Assembly: GCA_026770575.1 (NCBI GenBank)
Contig: MU657180.1
Coordinates: 516,229-580,228 of the forward strand
Reading direction: 5' to 3'
Length of the DNA stretch: 64,000 nt
DNA from: Pelagophyceae sp. CCMP2097
Lineage: Eukaryota > Sar > Pelagophyceae
Positions 44,503 to 55,441 of the stretch are shown in pieces (the first letter of the stretch is position 1; each line of letters opens with the position of its first letter). The position numbers were made by a program, and so were the translations under genes. The notes beneath the pieces were generated by a model. The model searched no databases and had not been told where the DNA came from. It saw only the letters and a list, made by a program, of their open reading frames with translations.

Positions 44503-47044
44503 TCAGAGGAGCTCTGCGAAGAGGTTGGACGAGAGGGTGACGCCGTGCAACTGCCTGCCCGCCTGCAGGACCGCGTCCGAGACGAGCAAACCGCTCGGCA
44601 CGGCGGCGGGCGCGGCTGCGGGCGCGGCGGCCGCGGCCTCGAGCGCTCTTGCGGCGGCGCTGCCGAGCGGGACGTCGTCCTTGGCGGAAAACTTGCCGCC
44701 GGGCCGGAAATCGTCCATGTCCAGGTATTCCACCTAGGGCAACGAGGGTCATCCTCGGTGATCCCGGAATCATCGATCCCGCTCCTTGCGTTTGCCGCCC
44801 GGACGCGGTCCTGGACGTTGTCGTCGCCCTTGCGCTCCTCGCGCTCCTTGGCGGCGCGGTCGACTTTTTCCTGCGTCTGGCCCTCGCGCTGCGAAATGTA
44901 ATGCTGAGAAAGGATGTCGGCCTGGTGGAACCGGTCCTCGGGCAGCGGCGCGTCGTCGCCGCGGCCGCCCATCGCCTCGGCGGCTACGGAGCGCGCGGCG
45001 ATCTCCGCGGCGCGGACGGCGGCGTATGCGACGTCGCGCGTCGACGCGCCCACGGGTGGCTTGGCCAGCCTCAAGGTAGTCGCGCGCTGCTCGTCGAGGT
45101 GGTAGCGGTCGCCCGGCGCCGCGTCGCCGGCCGCCTTCGCCGCCGCTAAACGCGCCGGCGCGGAGCCGTCGGCGGAGATTGCTCGCGCGACGAGCCACGG
45201 TTTGGACCCGACGTCCGGCGAATCGCCGGCGGCCGCGGGTCGTAAATCCACGGCCAAAGTCACCTCTGCGACCCAGGCGTCGCGCGTGTGCGACGCGACG
45301 CAGACGGCTTGCGCGCCGCCGTCGACGACGAAGGGGAGGGTGCACCTCGCGGGATGGCGGCCGGCCAAATTTGCGCTCACCACGTACTCCGAGTGCGAGA
45401 CGCGCGCGGCGGCGCCGAGCCACGGGTTCGCCTCGACGTAGCCGTCGTCCAAGCCGTCGCCGGCCACGCGCGGCACGGAGAAGCGCGCCACCAGAGAAAG
45501 GGGCAGCGAAGAGCAGTCGAAGCCTAGTCGCCGGGATACAAAGCCTCAGACGCGCCTCTGCACAAGCAGCGCGAGTCTCTCGGGGCCCCTCAAGCGCCGC
45601 GCTCGACTACAGGCCCTTCGTCGCTCTCTTGGGGACCGAGCCTCACCAAAGGGCCTGCAGTCCAAGGTGATGATCGGCCACTCGTCGTCCGCGCCCGGCG
45701 CGCCGCCCGAGCCGTGGACGGGCAACAAAGCGCCGCCGGCCTCGGCCAAATAGAAGAGGTCGATCTGCGGTTTCGGGCCCAGCGAAACCTTGCTCAAGAT
45801 GGGCTTCTCCGCCGGCGCCTCTGGCGCGCGCACGGCCGTCACCTTGGGCTGCGCGGACTCGCGGACCCACTGCGCGTTCTCCTCGGGCGAGCCCCCTTTG
45901 TACTTGAGGCGCGGGAGCTTGAACTTGCGGTCCAACCGGCGTTTGTACTTGCCCTCGACGTATTCTAGGGCGATGCTGCAGAGGAAGTCGCGCTTGCTGG
46001 CGTCGCCGTTGGCCTCTGCCAAAAGTTCCGAGTTCATGAGGCAGTCGACGGCGATGGCAGGCTCGTCCTTGCTGTCCGTCGTCACGCGCTCGGGGCCGAT
46101 GGAAACCGCCACGGAGATGCCCTGCACCTCCTGGCCAGACGCGTCGAGGCGCGTCGTCTCCGAAGGCGCCTAATGGCATCTCGGCGTCGTGCACGCGACG
46201 GCCTTGCCCGGCGTCGCTCCGCTCACAACTCTGTCGTTCCTGCGCCGGTTCTCCGAGTCCGGTTTCCCGACGCGGGTGGGGCACCGCGACGGCGGGGGAC
46301 CCGCAGACGTTTATAAAGTACTTTTGCGCCGCCTCCTCGCCGACGGCGGCGAGCTCGGCGCGCGGCGCCGTGTCGCGCGTCTTCAGCACGAAGCCGGGCA
46401 CGGGCACGCAGCGCACACCAGCCTCGGCGGCGGCGCGGACGGACCCGTCCGGCCGCAGCACCTTGGCGCCTGCCACACGGCCGTCGACGCGCGCGTCAGG
46501 GAAAGGGTGGGGCCGCACCCGGGAGCTCGATCTCGCCGTCGCGGACGCCCTGCGGCGCGCGCTCGTCGGCGGCGGCGCGCCTGCGTGTCGACGCGTACGG
46601 CGGCGTCGGCGGCGGCGGCGGCGGCGCGCCCGCGCGCGCATAAGGCCGACGATGACACTCACTTCCAGAGCTCCTCGACCTCGGCCTCGCCTGCGGGGCG
46701 CGGTCACGGCTTGTGCTTCGGGTCGGACGCGGGTCCTTATCGGACGCGGGTCCGCACCGCCCTCGGCGAGCGCGGCCTTCATCATGGCTGCAAAGGCGTC
46801 GGGATTGGACGTTTGCAGCGACGAGAGTTGCTACAAAGGCCGTCGGCGACGCCGTGGCAAAGGCGACGAGACGGGCACACACCTTGAGGGCCTCGAGCTC
46901 GTCGGGCGCCGGCGGCGGCCGCCCCGGCGGCGGCGCGGCGGCGCCGGCGCCCGCCGCGCCGGCGCCGAACATGTCGAAGGTGTTGTTCGACCGCGGCGCA
47001 TCGTCGGACAGCGCCGACGAGTACGTCTTCTTCCGCGGCGGCAT
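44503..47044 (-). CDS. PIH1-domain protein (kintoun/PIH1D-type axonemal dynein assembly factor)
   Basis: Eight exons (47044-46883, 46830-46758, 46690-46663, 46580-46519, 46469-46285, 46169-45647, 45523-44805, 44733-44503) sum to 1983 nt, or 660 aa. The spliced product reads AEVEELWK, then the PIH1 domain: CVPVPGFVLKTRDT, KYFINVCGSPAVA, EPAIAVDCLMNSELL, FLCSIALEYVEGKY and LPRLKYKGG. A CS/p23-like region follows (SEYVVSANLAG to VTLAVDL). PIH1 plus CS proteins are HSP90/R2TP co-chaperones; the kintoun group preassembles axonemal dyneins in the cytoplasm. The 28-nt third exon is small but essential to the frame. Its presence suggests the organism has, or recently had, motile flagella. It shares a 149-bp divergent promoter with the ABC gene. 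Confidence 0.88.
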
Positions 47045-47193
47045 GGCGGCGGCGGAGCGGAGCTGCGGATTGCCCGGCTGCGGCTTTGTGCGGTATGTTT
47101 GAGTATTTTACCAAGCACGGCCGTGGTATGACCTTCTTGTAAGCGACGGCTGCGTCACCGTGACCAAGACCGTGGCACGGAGGTCTCTGCGCC

Positions 47194-48835
47194 ATGGCGA
47201 CGGTGCTCGAGGCGCGGGACGTGGACTTTGAGTACGCCAACGCGCGCGGCTTCGGCCTGAGGGGCGTCAACCTGAGCCTGCAAAAGGGCCGATGCCTTGC
47301 TCTCATGGGCTTTAATGCACAAGGTGCGCTCATCGTTTAAGAAAGAAGTGCCGCAACGCCAGGATAGGCAAGTCGACGCTGTGCCGCGTGCTCGCGGACG
47401 CGCGGCTGCACGTGAACGACGCGGCGTGGGCCCCGGCGCGCGGTGCTGTCTGGCGCTACGACGGCGCGCGCGGCCGCCACGACGTCCACGGCTCGACGGC
47501 GGCGTCGTCCGTGGCCGCCGTCGCAGCCGTCGTCGTCGCCGCCTTCGGAGGCGCCACCGCCGCGACGCTCGGCGGCGGCTCGGGCGCTGAGCTCGTCGCG
47601 AACTTTGCGCGCTTCTCGGCCGCGCTCGCGCTGGCTTGCGTGCTGGCCTGCGTCGTGCTCGGAAGCGTGCTGGTCGAGTGGGCGCGGGGCTATTTAAGGC
47701 GTCGAGCGCACCGTAAGCGCGTGCTCTACGTCTCGACGGAGGACGACTTGGCGAAGCACGTCTTGAAAGACCATTGGGCCCTCGAAGAGGCTATTTGCGG
47801 CGGTACAAGCCTCAACCGTTCGGACCGCAGAGCGCTGGCGGAGCGGCTCCTCAGCTGGGCGGGCTTCCGCATGTTCCGCGACGAGGACGGCGACTCTCTC
47901 GAGTACGGCGACGCAACTGTATACCTCGCCGACAAGAACATTACGTGCGGCACTCTATCCGGCGGCCAGCGCCACCTCGTCTACCTCCTGCGCGCATTAG
48001 CGGTCGTCTACGCGCCCGAACGCGGCTGGTTCGGCCAAACGCGGCTGGAGGCGAGCCCGGACCTGGTGCTCGTATTAGATGAAGCGTTCAACTGCCTCGA
48101 CGCGCACGTGCGCCCGCGCGTTTTACGCCTCGTGCGCCACGCGGTCACGAGCCGCGGCGTCTCCGCCGTCGTCGTGACGCAGGTGATGCACGAAATTGCG
48201 GCCGTCTGCGACGACGCCGCGTTCGTGCACGACGGTGCCATCGTCGAGCGCCTCCCCGCTGCGAGCCTCATCCGCGGCGCGTCGGCGCAAAAGGACTGCA
48301 AGTACTACGTCGACGCCTACTGGGACCTCGAGCGCGACATGCGAGCCGCGGCCAACTACGACGACGCCGTAAGGACTGCCCGGGTCGATATGCATCCTTG
48401 CCGCGCGGCCCTCCATCGGCACTTTAGGATACCGTGCGCGAGCGGTGCGGCGCCGAGCTCGTGCGTCAGATGGCCGCGGCGTCTCCGATTTTGCTGGCGG
48501 GGCCGCCGTGGGAGCGCGCGGCGCTGCGGCGGGGCGAAAAGGTCCAAGTTGTCGGCCTCACCGCGCAGCGCCGCTTTAACGGGCGCGCCGCCGTCGTCCT
48601 CGCGACGCTCGAAGACGGCCGTATCAAGGTCAAACTCGCGGACCAGCAGACGCTCGGCGTGCGGCGGTCGAACGTGCGGCTCGCTGCATCGACGCCTCCG
48701 CCGCCGCGGGGCCCGATGCTCGGCCGCCTCGTCGCCGCGACGGCGTCGTACTACAACGCCCTGCTGCGGCGACCCGCGGGCGAAACCGCCAAGGCCGACG
48801 CCGCCAAGGCCGACGACTCGAAGAAGACCGACTGA
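47194..48835 (+). CDS. atypical ABC ATPase with two membrane helices inserted in its nucleotide-binding domain
   Basis: Exons 47194-47323, 47368-48368 and 48428-48835 give 512 aa. The start reads LEARDVDFEYANARGFGLRG, the usual ABC A-loop strand. Walker A, GFNAQGKST, is split by a 44-nt intron. Two hydrophobic segments follow (about residues 87-112, SSVAAVAAVVVAAFGG-type, and 125-150, ALALACVLACVVLGSV), ending in a basic RGYLRRRAHRKR. The domain then resumes. The signature LSGGQ and Walker B LVLVLDEA with D-loop are intact. The usual Q-loop Gln reads STEDD, and the switch His reads VVVTQVMHE. The C-terminus has a KOW-like beta module (GEKVQVVGLTAQRRFNGRAA). It may be a membrane-anchored, possibly slow or regulatory ABC protein. 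Substrate unknown. Confidence 0.82.
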
Positions 48836-48870
48836 GCCCGTCTGTATAACCACATTTTTATTTGCGGGCG

Positions 48871-49812
48871 TCACCTCGCGAGGCCCTCGTAGCACGTCAG
48901 GCTTGTGTCGTTGCGCACGGAGGCATCGGCGCCCTTTTGGATGAGGTAGTTGCCGAGTTCCTCGAAGCCGTACGCGAAGCAAAAATGAAGAGCAGTGTTC
49001 CCGCGGTGGTTCGACCTAAAGCCGAGTGCTCCGGGATCACCCCGCGTGCGGCGGCCGCGAGATCCGAGGTTTCCAACATTCAGACGCAGGTCCGAACGCG
49101 TCGATGTCGCCGCCGCGCCTCAGCGCCGCTTTTGCGATGCGCTTGTGTCCGTTTTGCCCCGCGACGATGAGGATGGTGTTGCCGTGGGCGTCGCGCACGT
49201 CCGGCGGGACGCCGCGCAAGAGCAAACGGTCCACGTCGTCGACGCGGTTGTGGCGGGCAAAGGAGAAGATATCGTCTACCGAAGTATCAAACTCGGCGTT
49301 CAACCGCGGCGGCACGGCCAAATCGCGCCGCGCGGGCTCGTCCTTGACCGACGCCGACCACAAGGTCGCCGACTTGGGCTCGGCGCCGCGCCACGGCGCC
49401 GCCGCCGGCGGGCGGTGGTGAGAAGAGGACTTGGCTTCCGAATCGCCGCGCGACGAAGACTGGTGCGGCGGCGGCGCGCCGTAGCCGCCTTTCGCCTCGC
49501 CGGCCCAGGCCTACGCGCGGCGTCGCGCGTGCAGCGGCGGCGTGGCGGTCGCGGCGGACGGACCGTCCGCGGCGTCGAGTGATGCTCTCGCGGCGTCGCA
49601 TAGAACTCGTTGTCGCTCTCCGTGTGCGTGCTCCGCGCCGACGTCCGCGGCGACACCTGCGCCGGCGCGTCGCACGAGGGCCCGCGCGCAGCGCCGCAGC
49701 CGAAACGCACCCAGACGTCGCCCTCTTCCGACGAGCCGCGGCCGGAGAGTTGCCGCGGCGTGTAGAACCGGTCGTCGACGCCCTTGCCGTCGGCCACGTC
49801 GCCGCCGTACAT
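48871..49812 (-). CDS. ankyrin-repeat protein of a conserved protist type, 268 aa
   Basis: Exons 49812-49564, 49510-49098 and 49015-48871 sum to 807 nt. The N-terminal half is Ser/Arg/Pro-rich and looks disordered (NEFYATPREHHSTPRT). The C-terminal half is three ankyrin repeats: DDIFSFARHNRVDDVDRLL, GNTILIVAGQNGHKRIAKAA, then GNTALHFCFAYGFEELGNYL, ending TCYEGLAR. The string ILIVAGQNGHKRIAK with HFCFAYG is, from memory, shared by ankyrin proteins of many protists; no function is known to me. Introns use the weak donors GTCCGT and GTTCGG. The stop is 35 bp from the convergent ABC gene. The hAT-like MITE sits about 120 bp upstream of its start. Confidence 0.85.
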
Positions 49813-49934
49813 GGCTCGTGCCGTGCCGCGCGAAGAGTGGCGCTAAGCGGTGTCACGCAGCCTAACGGAAAATTCTTTCGCTTATTTTGGCGAGGATTTA
49901 ATTCGCTAAATGATTCTGCAAGGCAAAGCGACTC

Positions 49935-50341
49935 CAAGGCACAACGACAGCTATGCATAGGCACGATCGATATTTGCCGGGATTTTTGCCGAAACGATAA
50001 TCGGCGATATTTCATCGACATTTGCCGGGATTACCGGGAAAATCGTCGTTATTTGCTAGACTCAACACAATCTGACGCTCGCAAATACCATGTTTTTCGT
50101 CATTTCGCAATTTAATATCTCAATAAAGGCATATTTAAGATTTAATTAAATCTTATTTACGTTTGTTTTAACATATTTCTCAATAAAGATTTTATAAAAT
50201 CTTAATTTTGCCTTTATTGAGATATTTAAGTGTAAAAAAGTCGATAATCGTCGATTCCCAGTCGATATTTGCCGGGATTCCTGTCGATAGTATCGACCGA
50301 TATTTGCCGGAAAAGCCATCCATAGGCGTCGTTGTGCCTTG
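49935..50341. mobile_element. hAT-like MITE (non-autonomous DNA transposon), 407 bp
   Basis: The element starts CAAGGCACAACGAC and ends in its exact reverse complement (GTCGTTGTGCCTTG). The 8-bp direct repeat AGCGACTC flanks it precisely (49927-49934 and 50342-50349). Eight-base target duplications and a CAAGG terminus fit the hAT superfamily (YARNG ends). Inside, a motif close to GATATTTGCCGGGATT recurs near 49967, 50022, 50262 and 50301. A nested inverted repeat (ATCTCAATAAAGGC near 50117; GCCTTTATTGAGAT near 50210) lies in the middle. There is no coding capacity. The perfect target duplication suggests a recent insertion. Confidence 0.85.
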
Positions 50342-50351
50342 AGCGACTCCC

Positions 50352-50361
50352 TTATAAAAAA
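50352..50361 (+). promoter_or_regulatory. TATA-like box of the TLDc gene
   Basis: TTATAAAAAA lies about 70 bp upstream of the TLDc ATG and only two bases beyond the MITE target duplication. Position and sequence fit a core promoter. Confidence 0.45.
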
Positions 50362-50427
50362 GGTTCTTATTGGGGAATTCGCGCGGGAACGCACCACCTG
50401 CGCCGCCGCCCGGGCGGGGCCCCGCGC

Positions 50428-52079
50428 ATGGCCTGCTTCTGTAGGTGCTGCATGGGCTCGGAGTTTTCGTCGGCGCGCGACGGCGGGCCGCCGAATGCGC
50501 GGAGGACCACCGCCGGCGCGGACCCGGGCCCTCTGAGCGACGCCGAGTGCGGCGGCGCTTTAAAGACGTTGGACTCATTCGCCTCCAAAGGCGAACTCGG
50601 AAGCTTCAGAGGCCTGTTTCCTGAACTGGGCCACGGCTTCGAGGCCGCCCTGTTCAGACGAGTCCGCGGCTCCAAGGATGCTATCTCGGCGCAGCGCTGG
50701 GTCGACTTTGCGGGCGAGACGCTCCGCGGCTCGAGCAGCAAGAGCGCCGAGGCCTTTATCTGCGCGGCCCTCTGCGTTTCGGGCCTCTTCGACGACCAAG
50801 GCACGCCGGCGCGCGTCTCTCAGGAAGCGCTCCACGACGCCATGGGCCTCTTCGCCGTGCTCGCGGGCTTAAAACCCACCGAAAGCGGGCCAGAATTCGA
50901 CGCTTCACCCTTTGCCGAGTCGGCAAAGGCGTTTTACGACGAAGAAGTGCGTGAGGGCCTCGTCGAGGGCGCCGTCGCAGAGGCTGTCGCCGTGTTCGAC
51001 GGCGCCGCCGAGGGCGCCGCCGAGGGCGACGTTGCCGAGGGCGTCGCAGAGGCCGTTTCCGCGTCCACCGGCGGCGGCGTGGCCGTGGCGTCGGTGGTGC
51101 GCTGGGCGGCGAGGCACTGCGGCGCCGTCGGTGATTTGTGGGTGGCGTTTGCGAGGCCGCGCATCCTCGGCACGCCCGTTTCGACGGAAGGATTGGAGAT
51201 TCCTTGCGACGCAAAGTGCAAGTCGGAGGTCTTGCTGCAGGAGACGGCGACGCAGCGCGCGGCCTCGAACCAAATGCTCGTCGCCCTCGTCCTCCACCTC
51301 GGCGCGGACTCGGCGCTGATCCCGCGCCCGGCCGACGCCGCGCCGTCGACTACCGCGCCGTCGTCGGCGCCGGGCTGGGGGCGGCTGTATTCGTCGGGGC
51401 AGGACGGTCTGTCCTTTTACCGCCTCACGCACTCCGTCGTCGGCTACGGCGGACCGTCCATCTTGCTCTGCAAGTCGGTGCGCGGCGACGTCTTCGGCGT
51501 CTACGCAGACGCACCCTGGAAAGAGGCCATCGACTTTTTCGGTGGGAGTGACTGCTTCGTCTTCGCGCTGCGCCCCGTGGTGCGCATCTGCCGGCCGCGG
51601 CGCGGCGCGGCGGCGAGGCGCGAGTTTTGCTACTTGAACCTCGCTGGAGCAACGCGCGTGCGCGGCCTCTGCGCCGGCGGCAGCGGCGGCCCCGTCGTCG
51701 CGGAAAAGGCGAGGCTCCGCATCCCGGAGCAGCTCGGCGACGCGGTCGTCGAGGCGCGCGGGTCGTGCCTGACGTACGAAGTCGGCGACCTCGCGCCGTC
51801 ACACGACCCCGAGCGCGTCGAGCTCCAGGCTTTGGAGGTCTGGGGCCTTGGCGGCGCGGCGGCGGCCAAGGTGCGTCGAGCGCGGCCGCCCACTTTTGTG
51901 TCCGCTGCTCGTCGCGGCTTTGATCCGGTTCGGCGTAGGGCCGCTTGGAGGCGCAAAAGGCGCGGGCGCAGTACATCGACAAGACTCGCAAGGTGGACAA
52001 GGCGGCGTTCTTCGCGAGCGACTTTGACCGGGAGCATTTGCTGGGGAAAACCTTTGCCGGCGGCGCCACCAACCGCTGA
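50428..52079 (+). CDS. TLDc-domain protein, 527 aa
   Basis: Exons 50428-51870 and 51939-52079. The TLDc domain spans about residues 316-478: GWGRLYSSGQDGLSFYRLTH, ILLCKSVRGDVFGVYAD, DCFVFAL, FCYLNL, and at the end ELQALEVWGLGG. This fold (OXR1, TLDC2, meak7) binds V-ATPase or protects against oxidative stress. The N-terminus MACFCRCCMGS is Cys-rich, suggesting palmitoylation or metal binding. The middle contains an EF-hand-like helical region and an Ala/Glu repeat (VAEGVAEAV). The final exon is charged and helical, ending GGATNR. The first ATG after the TATA-like box was chosen. The 68-nt intron is GTGCGT...CGTAG. The gene converges on the PhyH gene. Confidence 0.87.
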
Positions 52080-52385
52080 TATCCATAGTAAACAAGTAGC
52101 ATCCTGATAAACAAGTCACCGAGAACAAGGCCCCAAAGCTCAGAGGCCTCAACGCAGAGCTCGGAGCGCGGCGGTGCCGCGGGGCCCTCTGAAAAATGTC
52201 TGGCCGGCGGTCAACGTGCTGTGGGGCGCCCCGGGGGCGGCGTCTAGAGTCGTATGTAGGGGTCTATTATGTATAGGAACCGAAGATATGTCGCGCGTCG
52301 GTGCCCGTCTGCGTCCCTGGGATGTGCATTAAGGATGCCTCGTCGCGCCGCGCGGCCAGGGCGCGCTCGCGACGGCGTGGCGTGC
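52080..52385. other. convergent 3' region
   Basis: This 306-bp stretch between the TLDc and PhyH stops contains only likely 3' UTRs. No poly(A) signal of AATAAA type is seen. Confidence 0.4.
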
Positions 52386-53474
52386 TCAGAGCGCGCCGCC
52401 GACGACGTTTGGGTGAAGTTCGCAGGCGATGGGCGCGCCGGCCTCGAGGCCGTTGTGGAAGCCCGCGGCCTATCGAAGCGACGGTCACAGACCCCGAGTC
52501 ACAACACGTAGAATCACGACACGTAGCGATACGCACCTTCCACCCGGCGTTCATCGTCCCCGGCTTGTCGACGAAGCGGATGTCGTCGCCGCACCACCTC
52601 GTCGCGTAGCCGCGGCGCCGGTGCGGCGAGCCGCCGGGCACGCCCGGGGCGCCGTGCAGCATAGCCGAGTAGAAAAGCAGGGCGTCGCCGGGCTGCATAT
52701 CCCAGTTGAGCATGTCCTCGGCCGGGATGTCGGCGACGTCTGGGACCGGCGGCAGCTCGGCGGCGCCCTCGTACGTGTTTTTGCCACTGTGCGCGGCGCC
52801 GGAAAAATTCGTAATTCGGTGCGTCAGGTTCCACTTGTGCGACCCACGCACGTACGACAAGCCGCGCTCGCGCGGCACCTCGTCTAGCGCGACCCAGATG
52901 GAGCAGACTTGCTCTCCCTGGATGTGCCAGTACGAAGTGTCGTTGTGCCACGGCGTGGCCGCGGACGTCCCGGGCTCCTTGACGAATAACTGGTCGTAAA
53001 AGATGTGCGCTGTCTTCGACTCCATGGCCCGCGCAGCGACCTACGCGTCCGCAAAAGTCACAAAGAGGCGGTGAGCGGTATTTGGCCCTTTTCCGAGGGT
53101 GTAGCGTCTTCCACCGGCCTTTCGACGCGGGACCAAACGTCGCCGGCGCCGGACCTCTTCACGAATTCGTCAAAGGCGGCGTGTCTTTTGAAGAGGAACT
53201 GGTCGTCGTGGAAGCGGCCTCCGGTACCAGCAGCGGACGCGTGCTCGTCGCACAACGGCCCCGGGTCGTCCAGATTCACTTCCGCGGCCTTTCGGAGCTC
53301 GGAAACCCATTCCGGCGGCACGGCTCCGCGCACGACGATGGCGCCGTCGCGCGCGAACTGCGCCACGGCGGCGTCCGAGAGCACGCCGGCCGAGATGCGC
53401 GGCAGCTGCGCCAGCGCCGGCTGCGCCGAAAACGCGCGCCGCCGCGCCGCCGGCCGCAGCAACGCGCGCAGCAT
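52386..53474 (-). CDS. phytanoyl-CoA dioxygenase-like Fe(II)/2-oxoglutarate oxygenase
   Basis: Exons 53474-53139, 53040-52537 and 52469-52386 give 307 aa. The first 20 residues (MLRALLRPAARRRAFSAQPA) look like a mitochondrial presequence. The PhyH fold shows WHNDTSY, whose His and Asp are two iron ligands near residue 140; LLFYSAMLHGAP with the distal His near 238; and YATRWCGDD with the Arg that binds 2-oxoglutarate. The family hydroxylates fatty acyl-CoA or small molecules; substrate cannot be inferred. It ends ELHPNVVGGAL. The unspliced frame would run on to 52267, but splicing at GTGCGT...GATAG gives a better tail. Divergent from glutamine synthetase. Confidence 0.88.
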
Positions 53475-53926
53475 CCTTGAAATATTGCGCAGAGGCGAGG
53501 CGTCTGTCGAGGTGCGGGGACGTGCTTCGGTCGGCGTCCTGAAGTAACGTCACCAATCTAAACACGGGAACTTTTAGAGTCCCCGTTTTGTTGACTTGAC
53601 GCGTCGCCGAAAAGGATTACGCGACGGCAATCACATTGACGTACCTCTCAAAGGTTGGGACACAACTCTCGCGTTTTCACGCAGTCGTCCAATAAACATA
53701 ATATTGAGTTGAACTTATCTAATCGGGTTTCAAGGTCAAATACAGCTTTTCAAAGTTCTAAAGTTTGGCCGTCGTTTTTGAGACTTTCAGTATGACGCTA
53801 CGTTTTTGTGTGACGTCCACTGGCAGTCGCTCCGCGCTGCGCAGGCCCCTCGACTGCACGTGGCTCGCCGCGCCAGACATCTCCCCGGGATATCAAACCC
53901 ACACCCTCACCTCGCGTCAGCGCGCC
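53475..53926. other. divergent promoter region, PhyH and glutamine synthetase
   Basis: This 452-bp spacer has an AT-rich patch at 53690-53770 (AATAAACATAATATTGAG). Nothing else is supported. Confidence 0.4.
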
Positions 53927-55441
53927 ATGCAGTCGATGCGACGACTGGCGCGGCCGCGCGCGGGCCTGCGCAGGCTGAGCGCCTACACGGAGTGGAGCGG
54001 CGCCGGGCAGAAGCTGGCGGCGGCGGCCATTGCGGAGCGCGGCGAAGAGCTGGGGATTCACTTTTACCAGTTCGCCTGGGTCGACCTCTTCGGCGTACAA
54101 CGTTCGAAGCTCGTAAGCAACGTCGCTATGAACGGCTGCACAAGCCAGGTATCCCTGTGGTAATTTTTCTGACACCTCTAGGTCCCCGCCAAGCGCGTCC
54201 GCGACCTCGCCAAGAGCGGTGCTGGCTTCGCCGGCTTCGCGGCGCATCTGGACATGGACCCTACCATGGGCGACTTGATCGCCATGCCCGACGCGTCCAC
54301 GCTCGTCAAGCTCCCCTGGAAGCCGCAAGTCGGCTGGGTCGCCTGCGACCTCGTCCACAACGGCGCCGAACTGCCGCACGGCCCGCGCAACGTGTTGAGG
54401 AAGGTCTTACGGGCTTTAGACGATAAAGGCATCGTGATGAAGACTGGCGTCGAGTGCGAGTTCTTCTTATTCGCCGGCGAGGTCCAAGAACCCAACGGCC
54501 TCATCGCCCCAAAGCCCTCGGACGCTTTAGACTCGCAGCGGAAGCCTTGTTATGACGCGCACGCTTTGATGCGGCGGTACGACCTCGTCTCGAAGATGAG
54601 CGACTCTATGGAGGAAATGGGGTGGGGCCCGTACCAGGCGGACCACGAGGACGCCTCGGGACAGTTCGAAGTGAACTGGGACTATGACGATGCGCTGAAG
54701 ACGGCGGACCGAGTCGTTTTGTTTAAATACATGGCGCGCGTGCTCGCGGAAGAGGCCGGCCTCCGAGCCTCGTTCATGCCAAAGCCCTTTGCCAACCTCA
54801 CCGGCTCCGGTTGCCACGCGCACATTTCGCTCCACGACAAGGGCACCGGCGCCAATCTCTGCGGCGACAAGGCCTCGCCGAAGCACGGCATCTCCGAGAT
54901 GGGCCTCTCCTTTGTCGCCGGCCTCCTCAAGCACGCGCGCGCCTCGGCGGCCATCACGAACCCGACTGTCAACTCGTACAAGCGCCTCGGCGCGCGGTCG
55001 ACGTCGTCCGGCGCGACGTGGTCTCCCGGCGCGGTGACGTGGGCCGGGAACAACCGCACCGCGCTGATCCGAGTCCCCGACGGCCCGGCGCGCTTTGAGT
55101 TGCGTGGAGCAGATATGGCCGCGAACCCTTACCTCTTCGCCGCCGCCGTTGGCGCCGCGGGCCTGGACGGCCTGAACAATAAAGCGACGCCGCCGCCGCC
55201 TGCGGACATCAACATGTACGACGGCCAGGACCCCGCCGTCGCAGCCGTGCGCGCTTCATCAGACTCGCTCCCGGCGGATTTGGGCGAGGCGCTGCACGAG
55301 TTCAAGTCGTCCGCCGCGCTGCGCGAGGGCCTCGGCGCAGACTTCTGCGACTCATACTCGAAGCTCCGCGACACGCACTGGTCCGAATACTCCAACTCCC
55401 AAATCTCACAGTGGGAGCTCCAGCACTACCTCGACTGCTGA
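53927..55441 (+). CDS. glutamine synthetase, GS-I/GlnT-like, 481 aa
   Basis: Exons 53927-54112 and 54182-55441. The start is MQSMRRLARPRAGLRRLSAY, a likely organelle-targeting peptide, followed by the beta-grasp domain (YQFAWVDLFGVQRSKL, spliced to VPAKRVRDLAKSG). Catalytic-domain motifs are clear: TGVECEFFLF, GQFEVNWDYDDAL, FMPKPFANLTGSGCHAHISL, NPTVNSYKRLGA and NNRTALIRVPD. It ligates ammonia, or an amine, to glutamate using ATP. The layout resembles the shorter GlnT/gamma-glutamylmethylamide-synthetase branch rather than plant GS2, so the acceptor specificity is open. The 69-nt intron is GTAAGC...CTCTAG. A tandem-repeat 3' region follows. Confidence 0.93.

Larger units (their letters stand above)
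49813..50427. other. divergent promoter region occupied by a MITE
   Basis: This 615-bp spacer between the ankyrin and TLDc starts is markedly AT-rich compared with all flanking genes. Two thirds of it is the 407-bp element described next. The remaining ends carry the promoters. Confidence 0.7.
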
